Assembly: GCA_964401355.1 (NCBI GenBank)
Contig: CAYNYJ010000016.1
Location: 1-49,621 of the forward strand
DNA: 49,621 nucleotides
Source: SZUA-152 sp964401355
Lineage (GTDB): Bacteria; Pseudomonadota; Gammaproteobacteria; SZUA-152
Reading direction: 5' to 3'
Shown here: positions 8,335 to 16,410 of the stretch, one piece after another
Numbering within the stretch: the first letter of the stretch is position 1
Layout of the letters: each line of letters begins with the position of its first letter
Translations under genes and position numbers: made by a program
The notes under the pieces: generated by a model
What the model saw: the letters and a program-made list of their open reading frames with translations, nothing else
The model's database searches: none
Told to the model about the DNA's origin: nothing

Positions 8335-8718
8335 ATGGCAGCTAAGAAGAAAACCGTTAAAAAGAAGGTTGCAGCGAAGAAGGTCGTACCCGTTAAGAAA
8401 ATAAAAGCCATCAAGGAAACGATGACAAAAACGGCCTTGTACGCGGATATTGCGGAGACCACTGAGCTTTCAAAGAAAGATGTTGCAAAGGTGTTTGAAG
8501 CCCTGAGCAATGTTATTAACGGTCATATCAAAAAGAATGCAGTGGGTATTTTCACTCTGCCGGGTTTGCTGAAAGTAAAAACGGTGCGTAAACCTGCCAC
8601 CAAAAAACGTAAGGGTATTAATCCCTTTACGGGTGAAGAGACCATCTTTAAAGCCAAGCCTGCACGTACCGTGGTTAAGGTTCTGCCGCTGAAAAAGATG
8701 AAAGACATGACAGGCTAA
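8335..8718 (+). CDS. HU-like DNA-binding protein with lysine-rich N-terminal extension
   Basis: A 127-residue basic protein. Residues 1-25 are a Lys/Ala/Val-rich tail ('MAAKKKTVKKKVAAKKVV'), followed by an HU/IHF-type domain: 'MTKTALYADIAETTELSKKDV', 'VFEALSNVINGHIKKNAVGIFTLPGLLKVKTV', and an arm region 'KKRKGINPFTGEETIFKAKPARTVVKVLP' that keeps the NPxTGE-like turn of HU arms. It should bind and bend DNA; the head probably adds non-specific DNA contact as in histone H1. A good Shine-Dalgarno (GGGAGAA) precedes the ATG, and a strong terminator follows. The tail resembles the lysine-rich protein encoded at the end of adk at 44997-45299. Confidence 0.85.
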   Translation: MAAKKKTVKKKVAAKKVVPVKKIKAIKETMTKTALYADIAETTELSKKDVAKVFEALSNVINGHIKKNAVGIFTLPGLLKVKTVRKPATKKRKGINPFTGEETIFKAKPARTVVKVLPLKKMKDMTG

Positions 8719-8786
8719 GCAATGAATTTTCTGCTTGGCGTTACCGGTTGCTGTTTCTGGCGTGAATGCCGGTAATGTGATGTTAG

Positions 8787-8819
8787 AAAAAACGGGAACC
8801 ACTGGTTCCCGTTTTTTTT
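8787..8819. terminator. Bidirectional rho-independent terminator
   Basis: A perfect inverted repeat ACGGGAACC-act-GGTTCCCGT is flanked by six A on one side and eight T on the other. It can therefore end transcription of the HU-like gene on the plus strand and of tsaD on the minus strand. Confidence 0.9.
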
Positions 8820-8878
8820 GACCAAGGAAGGTCTGCTGCCACGAAGCACGAGGGATGCGTGAGAGAGGTGTGTGGTTA

Positions 8879-9934
8879 TTAAGCCGGTGTTAATTCGTCG
8901 ATCGGCCAGCGTGGTCTGGCCCCAAACTGAGTGTTTTGACTTTGGCCAGCGGCGAGTCGCAGTGATCCTGCAAAGGCGATCATCGCGCCGTTGTCGGTAC
9001 AAAAGGCCGGGCGCGGATAAAAAATCTCGAAACTGTGCTGCTGTGCGAGCGTGGATAGACGCGCTCTCAAGGTTTGATTGGCGCTAACTCCGCCGGCCAT
9101 CACCAGGCGTGTGAGGCCGGTTTGCTGCAAGGCGCGTTTGCATTTGATGGACATGGTGTCGGCCACCGCGTCCTCGAAGGCGCGGGCGATATCGGCGCGG
9201 GTTTGCGGTAGTTCGGCCTCGGGTTCGCTGTTGTCGCGCAGGGTGGTGATGGCGAAGGTCTTGAGTCCGCTGAAGCTGAAGTCGAGGCCGGGACGGTTGG
9301 TCATGGGGCGGGGGAAACGAAAACGCGTGGGGTCGCCCTGTAACGCCAACTTGGCCAGTGCCGGACCGCCAGGATAATCAAGCCCCAGTAGTTTGGCGGT
9401 TTTATCGAAGGCCTCGCCCGCGGCATCGTCCAGGGTTTCGCCAATGGTGATGTATTGGCCGATGCCTTTGACTGCCACCAATAATGTGTGCCCACCGGAT
9501 ACCAGTAGGGCGACAAAGGGAAAGGCGGGCGGATTTTTTTCCAGTAACGGTGCCAACAAGTGCCCTTCCATGTGGTGCACGGCGACTGCGGGCACACCCC
9601 AGGCCCAGGCTAGACTGCGGCCAATGGAGGTGCCGACTAACAGCGCGCCGACCAACCCTGGCCCGGCGGTGTAGGCGACGCCGGTGATGTCTTTTTTATC
9701 GCGATTGGCTTCGTCCAGCACTTGCTGGATCAGCGGCAGGGTTTTGCGTACGTGGTCACGGGAGGCCAGCTCCGGCACTACGCCGCCGTAATCGGCGTGC
9801 AGCTCGATTTGGCTGTACAGCACGTCGGCGAGCAGTCCCCGGTCGTCGTCGTAGAGAGCGATGCCGGTTTCGTCGCAGGAGGTTTCGATGCCCAGTGTCA
9901 GGCGTGAAGGTCGATTTGGCACTTTTTTACTCAT
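8879..9934 (-). CDS. tsaD: tRNA N6-threonylcarbamoyltransferase subunit TsaD
   Basis: A 351-residue cytosolic enzyme that transfers the threonylcarbamoyl group to A37 of ANN-decoding tRNAs, working with TsaB and TsaE. The ASKHA-fold signatures are 'LGIETSCDETGIALYDD' (residues 14-30), the metal-binding 'HMEGH' (residues 121-125), 'FVALLVSGGHTLL' and 'FSFSGLKT', with 'VMAGGVSANQTLR' and 'CTDNGAMIA' further on. It is divergent from rpsU, the classical position in gammaproteobacteria. The N-terminus is about ten residues longer than in E. coli, so a slightly later start cannot be excluded, although no later ATG precedes the first motif. Confidence 0.96.
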   Translation of the reverse strand: MSKKVPNRPSRLTLGIETSCDETGIALYDDDRGLLADVLYSQIELHADYGGVVPELASRDHVRKTLPLIQQVLDEANRDKKDITGVAYTAGPGLVGALLVGTSIGRSLAWAWGVPAVAVHHMEGHLLAPLLEKNPPAFPFVALLVSGGHTLLVAVKGIGQYITIGETLDDAAGEAFDKTAKLLGLDYPGGPALAKLALQGDPTRFRFPRPMTNRPGLDFSFSGLKTFAITTLRDNSEPEAELPQTRADIARAFEDAVADTMSIKCKRALQQTGLTRLVMAGGVSANQTLRARLSTLAQQHSFEIFYPRPAFCTDNGAMIAFAGSLRLAAGQSQNTQFGARPRWPIDELTPA

Positions 9935-10117
9935 TTATAGGAAGTATTTGTCGTGATGTTTTGCATTTTAGGACGTTAGTGACTAAACTTCTCGGCTCCC
10001 TGCGTTGTCGGGGTGGTGTTTGCTAGCGGTTTGTTAGCTATTTGCTAGATACGGCCGTATGAATTTGGTGATGCGCATAGTGTATCACTGCTTAAAAGAA
10101 AGAGGATTGGAAGACCA

Positions 10118-10333
10118 ATGCCCAGTGTTCGTGTAAGAGATAATGAGCCTTTTGATATCGCCCTGCGCCGTTTCAAGCGTTCCTGCGAGAAAGCGGGTGT
10201 ACTCACCGAAGTACGTCGTCGTGAATTTTATGAAAAGCCGACCCAGGCGCGTCAGCGTAAAATGGCCGCCGCCGTCAAGCGTCAGTTGAAAAAGACGTCT
10301 CGCGACATTCAGCGTCGCAAACGCCTCTACTAA
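10118..10333 (+). CDS. rpsU: 30S ribosomal protein S21
   Basis: A 71-residue basic ribosomal protein of the usual length, with the conserved start 'MPSVRVRDNEPFDIALRRFKRSCEKAG' and an Arg/Lys-rich C-terminal half. S21 sits on the small-subunit platform and helps initiation. It opens the rpsU-yqeY-dnaG-rpoD macromolecular synthesis cluster and is divergent from tsaD across 183 bases. AGAGGA lies 11 bases before the ATG. Confidence 0.97.
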   Translation: MPSVRVRDNEPFDIALRRFKRSCEKAGVLTEVRRREFYEKPTQARQRKMAAAVKRQLKKTSRDIQRRKRLY

Positions 10334-10445
10334 GATTGTTGTTCCCGCGTGCCTGCAAAGGCGCGTCCGGGGGCTTGCATCCTTCCCTTGATTTTTCGCC
10401 TGCGGCCATTTTGGTGGTAGGTTTATCGACTGCGCAGGTGTGTTT

Positions 10446-10901
10446 ATGGCTGATTCAGCGCTCAAGCAACAACTGACCGAAGACATGAAAACCGCGATGC
10501 GCGCCAAGGACAAGCCGCGTCTCGGGGTGATTCGTCTGGCATTGTCGGCGATTAAACAGCGGGAAATCGATGAGCGTATTGAGTTGGATGACACTCAAGT
10601 GTTGGCGGTGCTGGACAAGATGGTCAAGCAGCGTCGTGACTCGTTCACCCAGTTCAGCGATGCGGGACGTCGGGATCTGGCAGATCAGGAAAAGTTTGAG
10701 ATTGGCGTGTTGCAGGAGTATTTGCCCGCAGCCTTGAATGAGGCCGAGATTGATGCGTTGATCACTGCCGCCATCGACAGCACCGGGGCTGAGTCCATGA
10801 AAGACATGGGCCAGGTCATGGGCGTGATTCGGCCTCAGGTTCAGGGACGGGCGGATATGGGTGCGGTGAGTCAGAAGATAAAATCCCAATTAGGCGGTTG
10901 A
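10446..10901 (+). CDS. yqeY: GatB/YqeY domain protein
   Basis: About 151 residues matching the YqeY family, which resembles the tRNA-binding tail domain of the amidotransferase subunit GatB. Landmarks are 'LKQQLTEDMKTAMRAKDKPRLGVIRLALSAIKQREID', 'LDKMVKQRRDSFTQF', 'EIGVLQEYLPAALNEAEID' and 'MGQVMGVIRPQVQGRADMGAVSQKIKSQL'. The family lies between rpsU and dnaG in many gammaproteobacteria; its biochemical role is poorly defined. I start at ATG 10446 (MADSALKQQ) rather than at a GTG two codons upstream. Confidence 0.93.
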   Translation: MADSALKQQLTEDMKTAMRAKDKPRLGVIRLALSAIKQREIDERIELDDTQVLAVLDKMVKQRRDSFTQFSDAGRRDLADQEKFEIGVLQEYLPAALNEAEIDALITAAIDSTGAESMKDMGQVMGVIRPQVQGRADMGAVSQKIKSQLGG

Positions 10902-11023
10902 CCCCTATTTCCGCTGTTTTGTTGTTTTCTCCGGGTGTCCCGGGGATAAAAATAAGGCCTTCGTCCAGGCTGCTGTTCATTTTCCCCTTTCCCCTTTTAT
11001 CTGATCTCTTGTATCTTTAGTTC

Positions 11024-12799
11024 ATGTCCGGCCGCATCCCCACCTCTTTTATTGACGAATTGCTGGTGCGGGTGGATATCGTTGATGTTATCGACAGCCG
11101 CGTTCAGCTCAAAAAGACCGGCCGCGAATTTCAGGCCTGTTGTCCCTTTCATAACGAAAAAACCCCCTCTTTTACAGTCAGTCCCGACAAACAGTTTTAT
11201 CACTGTTTTGGTTGCGGTGCGCACGGCTCGGCGCTGGGTTTTCTCATGGAATACGAGCACATGGGTTTTGTGGAGGCCATTGAGGAACTGGCCTCCGGCG
11301 CAGGAATGGAAGTGCCGCGTGAGGCCGGGCAGGCGCCCGAGCAGCGCAGCCACCAGGATTTGTACGGCGTCATGGAGCAGGCCGCACAATATTATTGCCA
11401 GCAATTAAAGCACCATGAACACGCGACACGGGCCACGGATTATCTCAAAGGCCGCGGCCTGACCGGTGAAGTGGCGGCGGCCTTCGAGCTGGGTTTTGCG
11501 CCGCCGGGTTGGGATAACCTGGATGCGCATCTGCTCCGCCAAGGGGTGACAGAAACGCAGCTGCTGGAGGCCGGGCTTGTGGTGAAAAAAGATCACGGCG
11601 GGTGTTACGACCGTTTTCGTGATCGCATCATGTTCCCGATTCGTGACCGCCGCGGCCGTGTGGTAGCCTTTGGCGGGCGCCAGTTAGGCGATGACGATGG
11701 CCCAAAATACCTTAATTCCGCAGAAACTCCGATTTTCCACAAAGGCCGCGAGCTTTACGGTCTGTATCAGGCGCGCAAGGCGGAACGAAAACTGACGCAC
11801 GTCGTTGTCGTAGAAGGGTACATGGATGTGGTGGCTCTGGCGCAATTTAACGTGCGCAATGCCGTGGCCACTTTGGGCACCGCCACCACGCGGGATCATC
11901 TGGAGCGGCTGTTTCGGGTGGTGCCACAGATTGTGTTTTGTTTTGACGGTGACCGCGCCGGGCGACAGGCCGCTTGGCGGGCGTTGGAAAATGTTTTGCC
12001 GGTGTTGAGTGAAGGTCGGCAGGTGCGTTTCATGTTTTTGCCCGATGGCGAAGATCCGGACACCCTGGTGCGCCAAGAGCAGCGGGTGGGATTTGAGGCG
12101 CGGGTGTCTGGCGCCATGAGCTTTTCGGATTATTTTTTTGGCGAATTAATGGGAATGGTCGATATAGCCAGCATTGATGGTCGTGCGCAGTTGGTGACGA
12201 ATGCCCGACCGTTGTTGGAAAAGTTGCCGGAAGGCATGTTTCGCCACATGATGGCGACACGTTTGGCGGAGATCGCCAAAATTGATGTCTCTGCCTTGTC
12301 GGGTCTGGTGATGGTCGCACAGCGATCGTCGTGGAATCGAGCGCGGCCTATGCCCAGTTCGATATCGAGTCAGGGGGCTACGCCTTCGATTCTGCGCAAG
12401 GTGATTCAGTTGTTGTTGCATCGGCCTAATCTGGTGCTATTGATTGAGGACTGGTCGATGCTGGCTGATCTGGATCAGCCAGGTTTGCCAATTTTGCGGC
12501 AACTGGTTGAATTATTGCAACAGCGCCCACAACTTAGTTGTGGGGGCATTGTCGAACACTGGCGTGCACAGGGACAAGGCGAAGCGGCAGGACACCTCTC
12601 CAAATTGGCCGCACAGCCAATGTTGGTGCCAGACGAGGGCCTGGAAACCGAATTTCGTCAACGGGTGGCGCAGCTAACGGTGTTGCGTGATGAGCAACGC
12701 TGGGAGTACTTGTTGTCAAAGCTAAAAATGGGTTCGGCAACGGACGCCGAAAAGAGTGAATATTCTGAATTAAGCTCCGGGGGGAGTCGTAAGCCATAA
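11024..12799 (+). CDS. dnaG: DNA primase DnaG
   Basis: A 591-residue primase that makes RNA primers at the replication fork. The N-terminal CHC2 zinc site is Cys40, His43, Cys61 and Cys64 ('CPFHNEKTPSFTVSPDKQFYH', then 'CFGCG'). The catalytic core follows with 'RFRDRIMFPIRDRRGRVVAFGGR' and 'KYLNSAETPIFHKG', then the TOPRIM motifs 'VVVEGYMDVVAL' and 'FDGDRAGRQAA'. The C-terminal region that binds DnaB helicase is present but diverged. It lies between yqeY and rpoD as expected. Confidence 0.97.
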   Translation: MSGRIPTSFIDELLVRVDIVDVIDSRVQLKKTGREFQACCPFHNEKTPSFTVSPDKQFYHCFGCGAHGSALGFLMEYEHMGFVEAIEELASGAGMEVPREAGQAPEQRSHQDLYGVMEQAAQYYCQQLKHHEHATRATDYLKGRGLTGEVAAAFELGFAPPGWDNLDAHLLRQGVTETQLLEAGLVVKKDHGGCYDRFRDRIMFPIRDRRGRVVAFGGRQLGDDDGPKYLNSAETPIFHKGRELYGLYQARKAERKLTHVVVVEGYMDVVALAQFNVRNAVATLGTATTRDHLERLFRVVPQIVFCFDGDRAGRQAAWRALENVLPVLSEGRQVRFMFLPDGEDPDTLVRQEQRVGFEARVSGAMSFSDYFFGELMGMVDIASIDGRAQLVTNARPLLEKLPEGMFRHMMATRLAEIAKIDVSALSGLVMVAQRSSWNRARPMPSSISSQGATPSILRKVIQLLLHRPNLVLLIEDWSMLADLDQPGLPILRQLVELLQQRPQLSCGGIVEHWRAQGQGEAAGHLSKLAAQPMLVPDEGLETEFRQRVAQLTVLRDEQRWEYLLSKLKMGSATDAEKSEYSELSSGGSRKP

Positions 12800-12914
12800 T
12801 TACAAAGGCTAGGTTGAGGGTGCGCCAATCGGCATTGTCGGTATCTCGTACGCGGGTATTCGGGGTGCTGTGCAATTCAGTGGCCTAAATTGGTCGCCAT
12901 CCCCCCAGGAGTGC

Positions 12915-12923
12915 TGTTATAAT
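12915..12923 (+). promoter_or_regulatory. Extended -10 promoter candidate for rpoD
   Basis: TGTTATAAT combines a perfect -10 hexamer (TATAAT, 12918-12923) with the upstream TGn of extended -10 promoters. No good -35 hexamer is seen at the right distance, which such promoters do not require. It lies 42 bases before the chosen rpoD start and would give rpoD its own transcript besides read-through from dnaG. Confidence 0.6.
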
Positions 12924-12965
12924 GCCCGGCCATTTTTAGGTCGGTTTTGAGGGTTGGTCAATTAC

Positions 12966-14822
12966 ATGTCTATGAATTCAGAGCAACAATCGCAGCTGAA
13001 ATTGCTGATCGCCAAAGGTAAGGAACAGGGTTTTCTGACCTATCGGGAGGTCAATGATCACTTGCCCAACGGTATCGTTGAAGCGGATCAGATCGAAGAT
13101 ATTATTCGTATGATCAATGACATGGGCATTGTCGTGCATGAGGTGGCGCCGGATAAAGACAGTATCGTGTTGTCTGAAAATAGTGTGTCCACGGATGAAG
13201 ATGCCGCCGAAGAAGCCGCCGCCGCGCTGGCTAAAATTGATAGTGACTTTGGTCGTACCACGGATCCCGTACGTATGTACATGCGCGAAATGGGCACCGT
13301 TGAGTTATTGACCCGTGAAGGCGAAATCGTCATTGCCAAGCGCATCGAAGATGGCATTAACCAGGTCATGAACGCTCTGGCGCATTATCCCGGCACCATT
13401 CGTACGGTGTTGGATGCCTATGCGCGGGTCGATGCGGGTGAGTCACGCCTTACAGACTTGATCTCGGGTTTTGTTAGCGAAGATGATGACATTCCGGTCC
13501 CACCACCGGGGCCGAAAAACACCGGTGACAAAAAGGGAGACGCCAAAGACGAGGACGAGGAAGAAGTCGACACGGGTCCTGATCCAGAAGAAGCCAAAGA
13601 GCGCTTCGGTTCTATCAAAAAATTGTTTGCACGTTATTGGAAAGCTGCCGAAAAGCATGGCCGTGATGACAAGCGCAGTGAAAAAATCTACGAGCAAATG
13701 GTTGATGAGCTTGCCCAACTGAAACTGGTCAACAAAGTCGCGGAAGTGCTGGTGCTCAACGTGCGTAATATTATTCAAAATGTGCGTAACCATGAACGCG
13801 TGATTATGGACATCTGTGTCAGTAAAGCGCGCATGCCTCGCAAAGATTTTATTACGACTTTTCCGGACAATGAAACTGACCTGGGTTGGCTGAAACGCCA
13901 AATTGATTCCAAGGCCAGCTATTCCTCGGTGCTGGAAAACTATTCTGATGAAATTCGCCGTGCGCAAAATAAACTGGTTAATATTCAGAAAGAGGCCTGC
14001 ATCAGCATCAGCGAGATCAAAGAGATCAATCGCAAGATGTCCATCGGCGAAGCCAAGGCGCGTCGAGCCAAGAAAGAAATGGTGGAAGCCAATCTGCGTC
14101 TGGTGATTTCCATCGCCAAGAAATACACCAACCGTGGTCTGCAATTCCTCGATCTCATTCAGGAAGGCAACATTGGCCTGATGAAGGCGGTCGACAAGTT
14201 TGAATATCGGCGCGGTTATAAATTTTCCACTTATGCCACTTGGTGGATTCGCCAAGCCATTACCCGTTCCATTGCGGATCAGGCGCGCACTATTCGTATT
14301 CCCGTGCACATGATCGAGACCATCAACAAGCTCAATCGTATTGCGCGTCAGATGTTGCAGGAAATGGGACGCGAGCCCACCCCGGAAGAATTGTCGGAAC
14401 GCATGGAAATGCCAGAAGACAAAGTGCGCAAGGTGCTGAAAATTGCAAAAGAACCGATCTCTATGGAAACCCCCATCGGTGATGATGAGGATTCGCGCCT
14501 AGGTGACTTTATCGAAGATGCGAATTTACTGTCGCCGGTAAATTCGGCCACCTTCGAAGGCCTGCGCGAAGCCACGCTGGATGTGTTGGACAGCCTTACC
14601 GCGCGTGAAGCTAAAGTGCTGCGCATGCGTTTCGGTATCGACATGAATACTGATCACACTCTTGAAGAAGTGGGCAAACAGTTTGACGTGACTCGTGAGC
14701 GTATTCGCCAGATCGAAGCCAAGGCACTGCGCAAGCTACGTCACCCCAGTCGTTCGGATAACCTGCGCAGCTTTATTGATGCGGAGGCATCGGGGTCTTC
14801 ATCATCATCGGGATCATCGTAG
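12966..14822 (+). CDS. rpoD: RNA polymerase sigma factor RpoD (sigma-70)
   Basis: About 618 residues, the primary sigma factor. Region 1.1 begins 'QSQLKLLIAKGKEQGFLTYREVNDHLP'. Region 1.2 contains 'DPVRMYMREMGTVELLTREGEI'. An acidic non-conserved insert follows, with many Asp and Glu residues. Region 2 has 'EANLRLVISIAKKYTNRGLQFLDLIQEGNIGLMKAV' and 'FSTYATWWIRQAITR', and region 4.2 has 'TLEEVGKQFDVTRERIRQIEAKALRKL'. The C-terminus ends in a serine-rich tail. I choose ATG 12966 because the TTG at 12954 leaves no room for a ribosome site; ATG 12972 is also possible. Confidence 0.97.
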   Translation: MSMNSEQQSQLKLLIAKGKEQGFLTYREVNDHLPNGIVEADQIEDIIRMINDMGIVVHEVAPDKDSIVLSENSVSTDEDAAEEAAAALAKIDSDFGRTTDPVRMYMREMGTVELLTREGEIVIAKRIEDGINQVMNALAHYPGTIRTVLDAYARVDAGESRLTDLISGFVSEDDDIPVPPPGPKNTGDKKGDAKDEDEEEVDTGPDPEEAKERFGSIKKLFARYWKAAEKHGRDDKRSEKIYEQMVDELAQLKLVNKVAEVLVLNVRNIIQNVRNHERVIMDICVSKARMPRKDFITTFPDNETDLGWLKRQIDSKASYSSVLENYSDEIRRAQNKLVNIQKEACISISEIKEINRKMSIGEAKARRAKKEMVEANLRLVISIAKKYTNRGLQFLDLIQEGNIGLMKAVDKFEYRRGYKFSTYATWWIRQAITRSIADQARTIRIPVHMIETINKLNRIARQMLQEMGREPTPEELSERMEMPEDKVRKVLKIAKEPISMETPIGDDEDSRLGDFIEDANLLSPVNSATFEGLREATLDVLDSLTAREAKVLRMRFGIDMNTDHTLEEVGKQFDVTRERIRQIEAKALRKLRHPSRSDNLRSFIDAEASGSSSSSGSS

Positions 14823-14875
14823 TAGAGTTTGCGCGTGCGTTACCCGAGCGCTGTCACTAGAAGGTGGCGAATCCA

Positions 14876-14952
<77 letters not shown>

Positions 14953-15486
14953 TATCTTATTGTCTTATGTAATATTATTAAGAACTCGTGTTCTTTAATC
15001 AATAACGTGGCAGTTCTTTCTAATGCCTATAGAATGTGTGTATTCACAGGTATACGCGGTCTTGCGCCCCCTAAACGCCCCCTATAAATATCTCTAACTA
15101 ATGGAGATATTTCTTTGAGCAAACAATCAATATTCAGCAAAGTGTAGTGGTCAAGTAATATTGGCCACAGTATTGTGGACACTCCAGTATTTCTGTTCTG
15201 CCACATTTGGCGCTAACCCATCATTATGCTGATGGGAGGCTGTAAATTAAATTGTGTAACTGCACATCATTTAATACCCTTGATAATAAACGTCTTGTAT
15301 GGATTGGACTGATAAATTAATGATTCGCGCTACAAGTTCAGAATTCACCAGTCCATCACCACTGTATTCTTGATCAAAGTACCTATAGGTACCACTCGTA
15401 CGATTCTCCTTGTTATGTATTAGTGTATTTATGTGGGTGTAAACGCGCTATTCTCAAATATTTGAAGAAACTTTAAATGGTTATAT
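14953..15486. other. Non-coding left part of a tRNA-flanked relic island
   Basis: No convincing gene. It is clearly richer in A+T than the flanking rpoD operon. It contains a terminator-like hairpin soon after the tRNA and, at 15147-15168, an imperfect palindrome (GTGGTCAA...TTGGCCAC) that may be the old end of an insertion sequence whose transposase remnant follows. Confidence 0.4.
15086..15112 (+). terminator. Possible terminator downstream of tRNA-Ile2
   Basis: AAATATCTC and GAGATATTT form a nine-base stem around a nine-base loop, followed by a short T-rich tract. The stem is A+T-rich, so it is only a weak candidate. Confidence 0.35.
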
Positions 15487-15905
15487 ATGGTTGATTGTTG
15501 CCTGTCTGAACGTAAAATCGAAATAGTGGAGCATATCTTCCTCACGAAAGCTGCTGGTGAGGCATATATCATTATTGGTGCGTGGATATCGGCATATCAG
15601 CGGGGATCTATTGTCGCTGGAGAAAGCTATACACAGCTTGCCGTCATGGTCAGGTGGATGCTTTATGTAATAAGAGCAAGAGACCCAAAGTATTGGCGCA
15701 GACAATCTCTGCTAGCACTGTTCGCGAAGTGATATCTTTATCTAAAACAGGTCGATATAAGTCAGTAAATTCCATATGTGCTCATATGAAGGGTTTAGGG
15801 GGTAATATCATACCCGGAACAGTGATTAAGGTTCTGGAAAATACGGGTGTGTGTGTATGGTGTGGTAAAAAGGACAGGTTCGAAGGGTGGAGTACGTTGC
15901 GTTAG
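15487..15905 (+). pseudogene. Frameshifted, truncated transposase/integrase helix-turn-helix region (IS481/IS3-like)
   Basis: Two overlapping frames together read as the N-terminal part of a transposase. The first gives 'LSERKIEIVEHIFLTKAAGEAY'. After a shift near 15575 the second gives 'VDIGISAGIYCRWRKLY', a first helix-turn-helix, then 'NKSKRPKVLAQTI', and 'REVISLSKTGRYKSVNSICAHMKG' with 'GTVIKVLENTGV', a second helix-turn-helix. This double-HTH layout is typical of IS481- and IS3-related transposases. The catalytic DDE domain that should follow is absent: the frame ends after 'FEGWSTLR'. It is therefore frameshifted and truncated. The family assignment comes from pattern only. Confidence 0.6.
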
Positions 15906-16009
15906 GGGATTACTAATACCCGAGTTCCTTTGACTACCCTAATGTCCTAATGTTTTTTAAGCGGTTGATTTTTTAACTTTATATTGGTGTTTATAGATGT
16001 ACATGGGAC

Positions 16010-16269
16010 CACTGCTGTCCCGTTAACAAATACTTGTCATGCTGTAATGAGTTGTTTTGTGCGGTCTGTAATGTGATATGAGAAATTGAGACATGAATTT
16101 TAAACAGCCTCTTCCGTCAGAGCCTGCCCCGCGTAGCGTTTTGGGTATTCCGGCGAATGCCGGAATCCAGTGGTCGCCTAAGAGCGCCTACTTTTGGTGG
16201 TGGTTCAACGACTTTCTGGATGCTGGCCTGCGCCAGCATGACGGTTATAAAGTTAACGGGACAGCAGTG
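16010..16269 (+). mobile_element. MITE, family 1 copy A (260 bp, 18-bp TIRs, 9-bp target duplication)
   Basis: The ends are perfect 18-base inverted repeats, CACTGCTGTCCCGTTAAC on the left and its complement on the right. The element is flanked on both sides by ACATGGGAC (16001-16009 and 16270-16278), a 9-bp target duplication. There is no transposase. The interior contains the palindrome ATTCCGGCGAATGCCGGAAT and the text CTTCCGTCAGAGCCTGCCCC, both shared with copy B at 42496-42840. It lies in the relic island just upstream of the HDOD gene. Confidence 0.88.
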
Positions 16270-16410
16270 ACATGGGACTCATAATCTTCATCGTACATAC
16301 TAGAGTCACTTATTGATAGTTTACCCAGAAAAACTGTACACAATACGTGGTTCCTCATGTTTTAAATTGGGAAGTAATCCCATAGACCAAGGATATAAGG
16401 GTGGTAATGA

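Noticed and set aside
13443..14309. Long minus-strand open frame (288 codons) opposite rpoD
   Set aside because: It is fully overlapped by rpoD, whose protein is unambiguous; the antisense translation shows no family features.
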